From the NCBI RefSeq assembly GCF_000003605.2, contig NW_003157217.1, positions 1 to 46,808 on the forward strand: 46,808 nt of DNA. Direction: 5' to 3'. The stretch is from Saccoglossus kowalevskii. Taxonomy: Eukaryota; Hemichordata; Enteropneusta; Harrimaniidae. The notes beneath the pieces were generated by a model. It ran no database searches, was not told where the DNA came from, and saw only the letters and a list, made by a program, of their open reading frames with translations. The stretch's first letter is position 1, and every line of letters begins with the position of its first letter. The position numbers and the translations under genes were made by a program. Below are positions 1-12,665 of the stretch, in pieces.

Positions 1-240
1 AAGCAGATTATCACCACAGCATACCAAAAAATCGACAAGAAACTGCTTACAAAGTTGTAAAAAGGGATTGCAAAGTTGATAGTTTCATTCGGGATTGTTA
101 CCTGTGATATCATATTAACAAGTCCAATAGTTAAAAGTTCGAAAATGTGAATAAATGTTTCGTTAATTGGTGTTAAATTATCGTAGTGTTAATCAAAGTA
201 TGTAGAGATCATAGGTCAATTATAGGAGGTACCTGTGAAA
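1..240 (+). repeat. Partial monomer M0 (3' end only)
   Basis: Last 240 bp of a unit cut by the window edge, starting inside the AAGCAGATTATCACC segment. The nuclear-receptor-type direct repeat at 206-218 has a degenerate first half (AGATCA). Confidence 0.9.
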
Positions 241-1266
241 GCGATATCGTTTTTGAAACATAAAAAAATCTGAAATAGCCGGCAATTCCGCTGAATTTCC
301 AATAATCGATGCAGCTGTGTGGTTAGGAGATCGAGCAATGTTTAGAGTAAAGTACAAACGGGCGTGGTTAGTTCTTGCATGGGAGACTGCTTGAGTAAAT
401 GAGCTGTTGAGTTTATTTTTTTAGTTCCATCACACATATCGAAAATATATAAGGCAACGTTCCTGCATTCTTTTTGCTGTGATGTCGATCATTTATAGTG
501 GAAAATCGTGGAATTTTTGAAACTGTTTTAATTATTACAAAGTTTTAAAATTTCTTTTAAATTTCAAGAACAGCTTGCTGACCTGGAATCGTGGAATTAT
601 TGTAACTGTTTTAATTAATGGACAGTTTTCAAATTCCTTCTAATTTCAAGAACAAGTTGCTGATCTGTCGGCACGTAGTGGGATTTACGCTGTTACCACT
701 CCGTGCAAAGTTGTTCAAAGTGATTGCAAAATTGTGCAAAGTTATTGAAAAGTTGGTAGATGTATTTGTATATATGACCTAAGTTGTTGGCAGATAGAAA
801 CACGCAGTTGTAAAGTCGAGAAATTCAATAAAAGCCAATTGAAAGCAGTCTATAGATGTTGCCATGTGGTGAGGGCAAAATGTTTGAAAACACCGTGCAA
901 AGTTGGAAAAAAACGATGGAAATGTTGGCGGAGTTGCTTATATATTTAACGTAAGTCATTTTCATGACAACCCCGTAGTTAAATTTCGAAAACATTAAGT
1001 AAATGTTCCGAGAATGTCTTATATATAAGCAGATTATCACCATAGCCTACCAAAGAATCGACAAGAAACTGCTTACAAAGTTGTAAAAAGCGATTGCAAA
1101 GTTGGTAGTTTCATTCGGGATTGTTACCTGTGATATCATATTAACAAGTCCAATAGTTAAAAGTTCGAAAATGTGAATAAATGTTTCGTTAATTGGTGTT
1201 AAATTATCGTAGTGTTACTCAAAGTATGTAGAGGTCATAGGTCAGTTATAGGAGGTACATGTGAAA
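241..1266 (+). repeat. Monomer M1, 1026 bp, with 83-bp internal duplication
   Basis: Longer than the norm because the segment starting AATCGTGG is present twice in tandem (504-586 and 587-669). The first copy carries the ATTACAAAG allele and the second the TGGACAG allele, so the unit joins two variants that are normally alternatives. The 3' half (about 660-1500) closely matches 18.37-19.21 kb. Class B (CGTAAGTCATTTTC). Direct repeat 1232-1244 intact. Confidence 0.93.
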
Positions 1267-2209
1267 GCGATATCGTTTTTGAAACTTAAAAAAATCTGAA
1301 ATAGCCGGCAATTCGGCTGAATTTCCAATAATCGATGCAGTTGTGTGGTTAGGTGATCGAGCAATGTTTAAAGTAAAGTACAAACGGGCGTGGTTAGTTC
1401 TTGCATGGGTGACTGCTTGAGTAAATGAGCTGTTGAGTTTATTTTTTTAGTTCCATCACGCATATCGAAAATATATAAGGCAACGTTCCTGCATTCTTTT
1501 TACTGTGATGTCGATCATTTATAGTGGAAAATCGTAGAATTTTTGTAACTGTTTTAATTATTACAAAGTTTTCAAATTCCTTTTAGATTTCAAGAACAAG
1601 TTGCTGAGCTGTCGGCACGTAGTGGGATTTACGCTGTTAACACTCCCGGCAAAGTTATTCAAAGTGATTGCAAAATTGTGCAAAGTTATTGCAAAGTTGG
1701 TAGATGGATTTGTATGTATGACCTAAGTTGTTGGCATATAGAAACACGCAGTTGTAAAGTCGAGAAATTTAATAAAAACCGATTGAAAGCAGCCTATAGA
1801 TGTTCCCATGAGCTGAGGGTAAAATCATAGAACATACCGTGCAAAGTTTGAAAAAGCGAAGGAAATGTTGGCGGAGTTGCTTATATATTTAACGTATGTC
1901 ATTTTCATGACAACCCCGCAGTTAAATTTCGAAAACATTAAGTAAATGTTCCGAGAATGTCTTATATATAATCAGATTATCACAACAGCCAACGGAAAAA
2001 TCGACAAGAAACTGCTTACAAAGTTGTAAAAAGCGATTGCAAAGTTGGTAGTATCATTCGGAATTGTTACCTGTGATATCATATTAACAAGTCCAATAGT
2101 TAAAAGTTCGAAAATGTGAATAAATGTTTCGTTAATTGGTGTTAAATTATCGTAGTGTTACTCAAAGTATGTAGAGGTCATAGGTCAATTATAGGAGGTA
2201 CCTGTGAAA
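1267..2209 (+). repeat. Monomer M2, 943 bp
   Basis: ATTACAAAG allele and class B' (CGTATGTCATTTTC). Its AATCAGATTATCAC variant is shared with M10, M12 and M19, marking a related subfamily. Direct repeat 2175-2187 intact. Confidence 0.92.
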
Positions 2210-3151
2210 GCGATATCGTTTTTGAACATTAAAAAATCTGAAATAGCCGGCAATTCAGCTGAATTTCAAATAATCGATGCAGCTGTGTGATTAGGTGATC
2301 GACCAATTTTTTAAAGTTAAGCACAAACGGGCGTGGTTAGTTCTTGCAAGGAAGACTGATTGAGTAAATGAGCTGTTGAGTTTATTTTTTTTGTTTCATC
2401 ACGCATATCGAAAATATATAAGGCAACGTTCCTGCATTCTTTCTTACTGTGATGTCGATCATTTATAGTGGAAAATCGTGGAATTGTTGTAACTGTTTTA
2501 ATTAACGGACAGTTTTCAAATTCCTTCTAATTTCAAGAACAAGTTGCTGATCTGTCGGCACGTAGTGGGATTTACGCTGTTAACACTCCCTGCAAAGATA
2601 TTCAAAGTGATTGCAAAATTGTGCAAAGTTATTCAAAGTTGGTAGATGGATTTGTATGTATGACCTAAGTTGTTGGCATATAGAAACGCGCAGTTGTAAA
2701 GTCGAGAAATTCAATAAAAGCCAATTGAAAGCAGTCTATAGTTGTTCCCATGAGCTGAAGGTAAAATGTTAGAAAACACCGTGCAATGTTGGAATAAGCG
2801 ATGGAAATGTTGGCGGAGTTGCTTATATATTTAACCTAAGTCATTGTCATGACAACGCCGCAGTTAAATTTCGAAAACATTAAGTAAATGTTCCAAGAAT
2901 GCTTCCTATATAAGCAGATTATCACCACAGCCTACCAAAAAATCGACAAGAAACTGCTTACAAAGTTGTAAAAAGCGATTGCAAAGTTGGTAGTTTCATC
3001 CGGGATTGTTACCTGTGATATCATATTAACAAGTCCAATAATTAAAAGTTCGAAAATGTGAATAAATGTTTCGTTAATTGGTGTTAAATTATCGTAGTGT
3101 TACTCAAAGTATGTATAGGTCATAGGTCAGTTATAGGAGGTACATGTGAAA
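2210..3151 (+). repeat. Monomer M3, 942 bp
   Basis: Class A. Near-copy of M9 about 5.08 kb downstream, sharing AAAGTTAAGCAC, CAAAGATATTC and the ACAACGCC variant. It contains the perfect palindrome AATTCAGCTGAATT at 2252-2265. Direct repeat 3117-3129 intact. Confidence 0.92.
2252..2265. other. Perfect 14-bp palindrome AATTCAGCTGAATT
   Basis: Self-complementary over 14 bp in units with the CAGCTG allele. Many other units read CGGCTG here, which breaks the symmetry. It sits between GCCGGC and ATCGAT in the palindrome cluster downstream of the landmark. Confidence 0.75.
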
Positions 3152-4094
3152 GCGATATCGTTTTTGAAACATAAACAAATCTGAAATAGCCGGCAATTTG
3201 ACTGAATTTCCAATAATCGATGCAGCTGTGTGGTTAGGTGATCAACCAATGTTTAAAGTAAAGTACAAACGGGCGTGGTTAGTTCTTGCATGGGAGACTG
3301 CTTGAGTAAACAAGCTGTTGAGTTTATTTGTTTAGTTCCATCACGCATATCGAAAATATATAAGGCAACGTTCCTGCATTCTTTTTACTGTGATGTCGAT
3401 TATTTATAGTGGAAAATCGTAGAATTTTTGTAACTGTTTTAATTATTACAAAGTTTTCAAATTCCTTTTAGATTTCAAGAACAAGTTGCTGAGCTGTCGG
3501 CACGTAGTGGGATTTACGCTGTTAATTCTCCCGGCAAAGTTATTCAAAGTGATTGCAAAATTGTGCAAAGTTATTGCAAAGTTGGTAGATGGATTTGTAT
3601 GTATGACCTAAGTTGTTGGCATATAGAAACACGCAGTTGTAAAGTCGAGAAATTTAATAAAAACCGATTGAAAGCAGTCTATAGATGTTCCCATGAGCTG
3701 AGGGTAAAATCATAGAACACACCGTGCAAAGTTGGAAAAAGCGAAAGAAATGTTGGCGGAGTTGCTTATATATTTAACGTATGTCATTTTCATGACAACC
3801 CCGCAGTTAAATTTCGAAAACATTAAGTAAATGTTCCGAGAATGTCTTATATATAAGCAGATTATCACCACAGCCTACCAAAAAATCGACAAGAAACTGC
3901 TTACAAAGTTGTAAAAAGCGATTGCAAAGTAGGTAGTTTCATTCGGGATTGTTACCTGTGATATCATATTAACAATTCCAATAGTTAAAAGTTCGAAAAT
4001 GTGAATAAATGTTTCGTTAATTGGTGTTAAATTATCGTAGTGTTAATCAAAGTATGTAGAGGTCATAGGTCAATTATAGGAGGTACCTGTGAAA
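3152..4094 (+). repeat. Monomer M4, 943 bp
   Basis: Shares CAATTTGACTG, TGATCAACC and AAACAAGCTG with M10, 5.07 kb away. M3-M4 and M9-M10 are therefore copies of a two-unit block. ATTACAAAG allele, class B'. Direct repeat 4060-4072 intact. Confidence 0.92.
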
Positions 4095-5038
4095 GCGATA
4101 TCGTTTTTGAAACATTAAAAAATCTGAAATAGCCGGCAATTCGGCTGAATTTCAAATAATCGATGCAGCTGTGTGGTTAGGTGATCGACCATTGTTTTTA
4201 AAGTAAAGTACAAAAGGGCGTGGTTAGTTCTTGCATGGGAGACTGCCTGAGTAAATGACCTGTTGAGTTTATTTTTTTTTGTTTCATCACGCATATCGAA
4301 AATATATAAGGCAACGTTCCTGCATTCTTTCTTACTGTGATGTCGATCATTTATAGTGGAAAATCGTGGAATTTTTGTAACTGTTTTAATTAATGGAAAG
4401 CTTTCAAATTCCTTCTAATTTTCAAGAACAAGTTGCTGAGCTGTCGGCACGTAACAGGATTTACGCTGTTACCACTCCGTGCAAAGTTGTTCAAAGTGAT
4501 TGCAAAGTTGTGCAAAGTTATTGAAAAGTTGGTAGATGTATTTGTATATATGACCTAAGTTGTTGGCATATAGAAACGCGCAGTTGTAAAGTCGAGAAAT
4601 TCAATAAAAGCCAATTGAAAGCAGTCTATAGATGTTGGCATGAGGTGAGGGCAAAATGTTTGAAACACCGTGCAATATTGGAAAAAACGAAGGAAATGTT
4701 GGCGGAGTTGCTTATATATTTAACCTAAGTCATTGTCATGACAACCCCGCAGTTAAATTTCGAAAACATTAAGTAAATGTTCCGAGAATGTCTCATATAT
4801 AAGCAGATTATCACAACAGCAACCGTAAAATCGACAACCAACTGCAACAAAGTTGTAAAAAGCTATTGCAAAGTTGGTAGCTTCATTCGGGATTGTTACC
4901 TGTGATATCATATTAACAAGTCCAATAGTTAAAAGTTCGAAAATGTGAATAAATGTTTCGTTAATTGGTGTTAAATTATCGTAGTGTTACTCAAAGTATG
5001 TAGAGGTCATAGGTCAGTTATAGGAGGTACATGTGAAA
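4095..5038 (+). repeat. Monomer M5, 944 bp
   Basis: Class A, TGGAAAG allele. Near 4815 it carries the AACCGTAAAATCG / CCAACTGCAAC variant also found in M8, M25 and M43. Direct repeat 5004-5016 intact. Confidence 0.92.
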
Positions 5039-5981
5039 GCGATATCGTTTTTGAAACATTAAAAAATCTGAAATAGCCGGCAATTCGGCTGAATTTCAAA
5101 TAATCGAAGCAGCTGTGTGGTTAGGTGATCGACCAATGTTTAAAGTAAAACACAAACGGGCGTGGTTAGTTCTGGCATGGGAGACTGCTTGAGTAAATGA
5201 GCTGTTGAGTTTATTTTTTTAGTTCCATCACGCATATCGAAAATATATAAGGCAACGTTCCTGCATTCTTTTTACTGTGATGTCGATCATTTATAGTGGA
5301 AAATCGTAGAATTTTTGTAACTGTTTTAATTATTACAAAGTTTTCAAATTCCTTCTAAATTTGAAGAACAAGTTGCTGAGCTGTCGGCACGTAGTGGGAT
5401 TTACGCTGTTAACACTCCCGGCAAAGTTGTTCAAAGTGATTGCAAAATTGTGCAAAGTTATTGCAAAGTTGGTAGATTTATTTGTATGTATGACCTAAGT
5501 TGTTGGCATATAGAAACGCGCAGTTGTAAAGTCGAGAAATTCAATAAAAGCCAATTGAAAGCAGTCTATCGATGTTCCCATGAGCTGAGGGTAAAATGTT
5601 AGAACACACCGTGCAAAGTTGGAAAAAGCGAAGGAAATGTTGGCGGAGTTGCTTATATATTTAACCGAAGTCATTGTCATGACAACCCCGCAGTTAAATT
5701 TCGAAAACATTAAGTAAATGTTCCTAGAATGTCTTATATATAAGCAGATTATCACAACAGCCAACGGAAAAATCGACAAGAAACTGCATACAAAGTTGTA
5801 AAACGCGATTGCAAAGTTGGTAGTTTCATTCGGGATTGTTACCTGTGATATCATAATAACAAGTCCAATAGTTAAAAGTTCGAAAATGTGAATAAATGTT
5901 TCGTTAATTGGTGTTAAATTATCGCAGTGTTACTCAAAGTATGTCGAGGTCATAGGTCAATTATAGAAGGTACCTGTGAAA
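5039..5981 (+). repeat. Monomer M6, 943 bp
   Basis: ATTACAAAG allele. Class A with a private CCGAAG change. It contains a 119-codon minus-strand open frame (5495-5854) that I do not treat as a gene. Direct repeat 5947-5959 intact. Confidence 0.92.
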
Positions 5982-6344
5982 GCGATATCGTTTTTGAAAC
6001 ATTAAAAAATCTGAAATAGCCGGCAATTCGGCTGAATTTCAAATAATCGATGGAGCTGTGTGATTAGGTGATCGACCAATGTTTAAAGTAAGGAACAAAC
6101 GGGCGTGGTTAGTTCTTGCATGGGAGACTTCCTGAGTAAATGAGCTGTTGTATTTATTTTTTTTGTTTCATCACGCATATCGAAAATATATAAGGCAACG
6201 TTCCTGCATTCTTTTTACTGTGATGTCGATCATTTATAGTGCAAAATCGTAGAATTTTTGTAACTGTAAATTGGTGTTAAATTATCGTAGTGTTACTCAT
6301 AGTATGTTGAGGTCATAGGTCAAATATACGAGGTACCTGTGAAA
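5982..6344 (+). repeat. Monomer M7, truncated to 363 bp (580-bp deletion)
   Basis: The unit jumps from TAACTGT (ends 6267, about +286) straight to AAATTGGTG (about +866), losing roughly 580 bp. TTAATT lies near both ends in full units and may have mediated the exchange. The same junction recurs in M37, M45 and M47, but M7 lacks their additional 40-bp deletion. Direct repeat 6310-6322 intact. Confidence 0.93.
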
Positions 6345-7287
6345 GCGATATCGTTTTTGAAACATTAAAAAATCTGAAATAGCCGGCAATTCGGCTGAAT
6401 TTCAAATAATCGAAACAGCTGTGTGGTTAGGTGATCGAGCAATGTTTAAAGTAAAGTACAAACGGGCGTGGTTAGTTCTTGCATGGGAGACTGCTTGAGT
6501 AAATGAGCTGTTGAGTTTATTTTTTGTTTGTTTCATCACGCATATCGAAAATATATAAGGCAACGTTCCTGCATTCTTTCTTACTGTGATGTCGATCATT
6601 TATAGTGGAAAATCGTGGAATTGTTGTAACTGTTTTAATTAACGGACAGTTTTCAAATTCCTTCTAATTTCAAGAACAAGTTGCTGATCTGTCGGCACGT
6701 AGTGGGATTTACGCTGTTAACACTCCCTGCAAAGTTATTCAAAGTGATTGGAAAATTGTGCAAAGTTATTGCAAAGTTGTTAGATGGATTTGTATGTATG
6801 ACCTAAGTTGTTGGCATATAGAAACACGCAGTTGTAAAGTCGAGAAATTTAATAAAAACCGATGGAAAGCAGTCTATAGATGTTCTCATGAGCTGAGGGT
6901 AAAATCATTGAACACACCGTGCAAAGTTGGAAAAAGCGAAGGAAATGCTGGCGGAGTTGCTTATATATTTAACCTAAGTCATTGTCATGACAGCCCCGCA
7001 GTTAAATTTCGAAAACATTATGTAAATGTTCCGAGAATGTCTCTTATATAAGCAGATTATCGCAACAGCAACCGTAAAATCGACAACCAACTGCAACAAA
7101 GTTGTAAAAAGCTATTGCAAAGTTGGTAGTTTCATTCGTGATTGTTACCTGTGATATTATATTAACAAGTCTATTAGTTAAAAGTTCGAAAATGTGAATA
7201 AATGTTTCGTTAATTGGTGTTAAATTAGCGTAGTGTTACTCAAAGTATGTAGAGGTCATAGGTCAATTATTGGAGGTACCCGTGAAA
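6345..7287 (+). repeat. Monomer M8, 943 bp
   Basis: Class A with many private changes (GATTGGAAAATTG, GAAATGCTGG, CATTATGTAAATG, AATTAGCGTAG). All are shared with M25, 15.46 kb downstream. Direct repeat 7253-7265 intact. Confidence 0.92.
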
Positions 7288-8224
7288 GCGATTTCGTTTT
7301 TGAAACATTAAAAAATCTGAAATAGCCGGCAATTCAGCTGAATTTCAAATAATCGATGCAGCTGTGTGATTAGGTGATCGACCAATTTTTTTAAAGTTAA
7401 GCACAAACGGGCGTGGTTAGTTCTTGCAAGGGAGACTGATTGAGTAAATGAGCTGTTGAGTTTATTTTTTTTGTTTCATCACGCATATCGAAAATATATA
7501 AGGCAACGTTCCTGCATTCTTTCTTACTGTGATGTCGATCATTTATAGTGGAAAATCGTGGAATTGTTGTAACTGTTTTAATTAACGGACAGTTTTCAAA
7601 TTCCTTCTAATTTCAAGAACAAGTTGCTGATCTGTCGGCACGTAGTGGGATTTACGCTGTTAACACTCCCTGCAAAGATATTCAAAGTGATTGCAAAATT
7701 GTGCAAAGTTATTCAAAGTTGGTAGATGGATTTGTATGTATGACCTAAGTTGTTGGCATATAGAAACGCGCAGTTGTAAAGTCGAGAAATTCAATAAAAG
7801 CCAATTGAAAGCAGTTGTTCCCATGAGCTGAAGGTAAAATGTTAGAAAACACCGTGCAATGTTGGAATAAGCGATGGAAATGTTGGCGGAGTTGCTTATA
7901 TATTTAACCTAAGTCATTGTCACGACAACGCCGCAGTTAAATTTCGAAAACATTAAGTAAATGTTCCAAGAATGCTTCCTATATAAGCAGATTATCACCA
8001 CAGCCTACCAAAAAATCGACAAGAACCTGCTTACAAAGTTGTAAAAAGCGATTGCAAAGTTGGTAGTTTCATCCGGGATTGTTACCTGTGATATCATATT
8101 AACAAGTCCAATAATTAAAAGTTCGAAAATGTGAATAAATGTTTCGTTAATTGGTGTTAAATTATCGTAGTGTTACTCAAAGTATGTAGAGGTCATAGGT
8201 CAGTTATAGGAGGTACATGTGAAA
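7288..8224 (+). repeat. Monomer M9, 937 bp
   Basis: Near-copy of M3 and, in its first half, of M26. It lost TCTATA near 7815 relative to M3. The CATGAC palindrome is changed to CACGAC at 7921. Direct repeat 8190-8202 intact. Confidence 0.92.
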
Positions 8225-9167
8225 GCGATATCGTTTTTGAAACATAAACAAATCTGAAATAGCCGGCAATTTGACTGAATTTCCAATAATCGATGCAGCT
8301 GTGTGGTTAGGTGATCAACCAATGTTTAAAGTAAAGTACAAACGGGCGTGGTTAGTTCTTGCATGGGAGACTGCTTGAGTAAACAAGCTGTTGAGTTTAT
8401 TTGTTTAGTTCCATCACGCATATCGAAAATATATAAGGCAACGTTCCTGCATTCTTTTTACTGTGATGTCGATCATTTATAGTGGAAAATCGTAGAATTT
8501 TTGTAACTGTTTTAATTATTACAAAGTTTTCAAATTCCTTTTAGATTTCAAGAACAAGTTGCTGAGTTGACGGCACGTAGTGGGATTTACGCTGTTAACA
8601 CTCCCGGCAAAGTTATTCAAAGTGATTGCAAAATTGTGCAAAGTTATTGCAAAGTTGGTAGATGGATTTGTATGTATGACCTAAGTTGTTGGCATATAGA
8701 AACACGCAGTTGTAAAGTCGAGAAATTTAATAAAAACCGATTGAAAGCAGCCTATAGATGTTCTCATGAGCTGAGGGTAAAATGTTAGAACACACCGTGC
8801 AAAGTTGGAAAAAGCGAAGGAAATGTTGGCGGAGTTGCTTATATATTTAACGTATGTCATTTTCATGACAACCCCGCAGTTAAATTTCGAAAACATTAAG
8901 TAAATGTTCCGAGAATGTCTTATATATAATCAGATTATCACAACAGCAAACGGAAAAATCGACAAGAAACTGCTTACAAAGTTGTAAAAAGCGATTGCAA
9001 AGTTGGTAGTATCATTCGGAATTGTTACCTGTGATATCATATTAACAAGTCCAATAGTTAAAAGTTCGAAAATGTGAATAAATGTTTCGTTAATTGGTGT
9101 TAAATTATCGCAGTGTTACTCAAAGTATGCAGTGGTCATAGGTCAATAATAGGAGGTACCTGTGAAA
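8225..9167 (+). repeat. Monomer M10, 943 bp
   Basis: Near-copy of M4 in its first part, class B' in its second. The direct repeat at 9133-9145 has a degenerate first half (TGGTCA), as do the sites ending M12 and M19. Confidence 0.92.
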
Positions 9168-9827
9168 GCGATATCGTTTTTGAAACATTAAAAAATCTGA
9201 AATAGCCGGCAATTCAGCTGAATTTCAAATAATCGATGCAGTTGTGTGGTTAGATGATCGACCAATTTTTTAAAATAAAGCACAAACGGGCGTGGCTAGT
9301 TCTTGCATGGGAGACTGCTTGAGTAAATGAGCTGTTGAGTTTATTTTTTTAGTTCCATCACGCATATCGAAAATATATAAGGCAACGTTCCTGCATTCTT
9401 TTTACTGTGATGTCGATCATTTATAGTGGAAAATCGTAGAATTTTTGTAACTGTTTTAATTATTACAAAGTTTTCAAATTCCTTCTAGATTTCAAGAACA
9501 AGTTGATGAGCTGTCGGCACATAGTGGGATTTACGCTGTTAACACTCCCGGCAAAGTTATTCAAAGTGATTGCAATGCTGTGCAAAGTTATTGAAAAGTT
9601 GGTAGATGTATTTGTATATATGACCTAAGTTGTTGGCAGATAGAAACACGCAGTTGTAAAGTCGAGAAATTCAATTAAAGCTTGTTACCTGTGATATCAT
9701 ATTAACAAGTCCAATAGTTAAAAGTTCGAAAATGTGAATAAATGTTTCGTTAATTGGTGTTAAATTATCGTAGTGTTACTCAAAGTATGTAGAGGTCATA
9801 GGTCAATTATAGGAGGTACCTGTGAAA
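9168..9827 (+). repeat. Monomer M11, truncated to 660 bp (~283-bp deletion)
   Basis: The unit runs to CAATTAAAGC (about 9681) and then continues directly at TTGTTACCTG, skipping about 283 bp that include the second TATATAA element and the second CAAAGTT pair. The same junction occurs in M20, 8218 bp downstream. Direct repeat 9793-9805 intact. Confidence 0.93.
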
Positions 9828-10770
9828 GCGATATCGTTTTTGAAACATTAAAAAATCTGAAATAGCCGGCAATTCGGTTGAATTTCAAATAATCGAAGCA
9901 GCTGTGTGGCTGGGTGATCGAGCAATGTTTAAAGTAAAGTACAAACTGGCGTGGTTAGTTCTTGCATGGGAGACTGCTTGAGTAAATGATCTGTTGAGTT
10001 TATTTTTTTAGTTCCATCACGCATATCGAAAATATATAAGGCAACGTTCCTGCATTCTTTTTACTGTGATGTCGATCATTTATAGTGGAAAATCGTAGAA
10101 TTTTTGTAACTGTTTTAATTATTACAAAGTTTTCAAATTCCTTTTAGATTTCAAGAACAAGTTGCTGAGCTGTCGGCACGTAGTGGGATTTACGCTGTTA
10201 ACACTCCCGGCAAAGTTATTCAAAGTGATTGCAAAATTGTGCAAAGTTATTGCAAAGTTGGTAGATGGATTTGTATGTATGACCTAAGTTGTTGGCATAT
10301 AGAAACACGCAGTTGTAAAGTCGAGAAATTTAATAAAAACCGATTGAAAGCAGCCTATAGATGTTCCCATGAGCTGAGGGTAAAATCATAGAACACACCG
10401 TGCAAAGTTGGAAAAAGCGAAGGAAATGTTGGCGGAGTTGCTTATATATTTAACGTATGTCATTTTCATGACAACCCCGCAGTTAAATTTCGAAAACATT
10501 AAGTAAATGTTCCGAGAATGTCTTATATATAATCAGATTATCACAACAGCCAACGGAAAAATCGACAAGAAACTGCTTACAAAGTTGTAAAAAGCGATTG
10601 CAAAGTTGGTAGTATCATTCGGAATTGTTACCTGTGATATCATATTAACAAGTCCAATAGTTAAAAGTTTGAAAATGTGAATAAATGTTTCGTTAATTGG
10701 TGTTAAATTATCGCAGTGTTACTCAAAGTATGCAGTGGTCATAGGTCAATAATAGGAGGTACCTGTGAAA
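9828..10770 (+). repeat. Monomer M12, 943 bp
   Basis: Class B', ATTACAAAG allele. It resembles M19, 6615 bp downstream (both have the CGAAGC start variant and the CAGTGTTACTC end). The direct repeat at 10736-10748 is degenerate (TGGTCA first half). Confidence 0.92.
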
Positions 10771-11715
10771 GCGATATCGTTTTTGAAACATTAAAAAATC
10801 TGAAATAGCCGGCAATTCAGCTGAATTTCAAATAATCGATGCAGCTGTGTGGTTAGGTGATCGACCAATTTTTTAAAATAAAGCACAAACGGGCGTGGCC
10901 AGTTCTTGCATGGGAGACTGCTTGAGTAAATGAGCTGTTGAGTTTATTTTTTTTGTTTCATCACGCATATCGAAAATATATAAGGCAAAGTTCCTGCATT
11001 CTTTCTTACTGTGATGTCGATCATTTATAGTGGGAAATCGTGGAATTGTTGTAACTGTTTTAATTAACGGACAGTTTTCAAATTCCTTCTAAATTTCAAG
11101 AACAAATTGCTGATCTGTCGGCACGTAGTGGGATTTACGCTGTTAACACTCCGTGCAAAGTTGTTCAAAGTGATTGCAAAGTTGTGCAAAGTTATTGAAA
11201 AGTTGGTAGATGTATTTGTATATATGACTTAAGTTGTTGGCATATAGAAACGCGCAGTTGTAAAGTCGAGAAATTCAATAAAAGCCAATTGAAAGCAGTC
11301 TAAAGATGGTGCCATGAGGTGAGAGCAAAATGTTTGAAAACACCGTGCAAAGTTGGAAAAAACGATGGAAATGTTGGCGGAGTTGCTTATATATTTAACG
11401 TAAGTCATTTTCATGACAACCCCGCAGTTAAATTTCGAAAACATTAAGTAAATGTTCCGAGAATGTCTTATATATAAGCAGATTATCACCACAGCCTACC
11501 AAAAAATCGACAAGAAACTGCTTACAAAGTTGTAAAAAGCGATTGCAAAGTTGGTAGTTTCATTCGGGATTGTTACCTGTGATATCATATTAACAAGTCC
11601 AATAGTTAAAAGCTCGAAAATGTGAATAAATGTTTCGTTAATTGGTGTTAAATTATCGTAGTGTTACTCAAAGTATGTAGAGGTCATAGGTCAGTTATAG
11701 GAGGTACATGTGAAA
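10771..11715 (+). repeat. Monomer M13, 945 bp
   Basis: Class B with the ACGGACAG allele. The single TGACCT half-site near +453 is changed to TGACTT at about 11226. Direct repeat 11681-11693 intact. Confidence 0.92.
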
Positions 11716-12665
11716 GCGATATCATTTTTGAAACATAAAAAAATCTGAAATAGCCGGCAATTCGGCTGAATTTCCAATAATCGATGCAGCTGTGTGATTA
11801 GGTGATCGACCTATGTTTTTAAAGTAAAGCACAAACAGGCGTGGTTAGTTCTTGCAAGGGAGACTGATTGAGTAAATGAGCTGTTGAGTTTATTTTTTTT
11901 TGTTCCATCACGCATATCAAAAACATATAAGGAAACGTTCCTGCATTCTTTCTTACTGTGATGTCGATCATTTGTAGTGGAAAATCGTGGAATTTTTGTA
12001 ACTGTTTTAATTAATGGAAAGTTTTCAAATTCCTTCAAATTTCAAGAACAAGTTGCTGATCTGTCGGCACGTAGTGGGATTTACGCTGTTACCACTCCGT
12101 GCAAAGTTGTTCAAAGTGATTGCAAAGTTGTGCAAAGTTATTGAAAAGTTGGTAGATGTATTTGTATATATGGCCTAAGTTGTTGGCATGTAGAAACGCG
12201 CAGTTGTAAAGTCAAGAAATTCAATAAAAGCCAATTGAAAGCAGTCTATAGATAATGCCATGAGGTGAGGGCAAAATGTTTGAAAACACCGTGCAAAGTT
12301 GGAAAAAACAAAGGAAATGTTGGCGGAGTTGCTTATATATTTAACGTAAGTCATTTTCATGGCAACCCCGCAGTTAAATTTCGAAAACATTAAGTAAATG
12401 TTCCGATAATGTCTGTCTTATATATAAGCAGATTATCACAACAGCCAACGGAAAAATCGACAAGAAACTGCTTACAAAGTTGTAAAAAGCGATTGCAAAG
12501 TTGGTAGCTTCATTCGGGATTGTTACCTGTGATATCATATTAACAAGTCCAATAGTTAAAAGTTCGAAAATGTGAATAAATGTTTCGTTAATTGGTGTTA
12601 AATTATCGTAGTGTTACTCAAAGTATGTAGAGGTCATAGGTCAGTTATAGGAGGTACATGTGAAA
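11716..12665 (+). repeat. Monomer M14, 950 bp
   Basis: Class B. A small duplication (GTCTGTC) near 12410 lengthens it. AAAACATATAAGG replaces the usual AAAATATATAAGG near 11920. Both features recur in M42, 25.48 kb away. Landmark changed to GCGATATCA. Direct repeat 12631-12643 intact. Confidence 0.92.

Noticed and set aside
226-240. Bacterial-looking ribosome binding site AGGAGG followed by GTG
   Set aside because: The frame from this GTG stops after about nine codons in most units, and the context is a eukaryotic-type satellite. The match is chance within a conserved repeat.
6758-7051. Plus-strand 97-codon frame (copy at 22215-22508)
   Set aside because: It is open only because M8 and M25 share two stop-removing substitutions, and it is closed in the other units. 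It overlaps the minus-strand frames in the same repeat.
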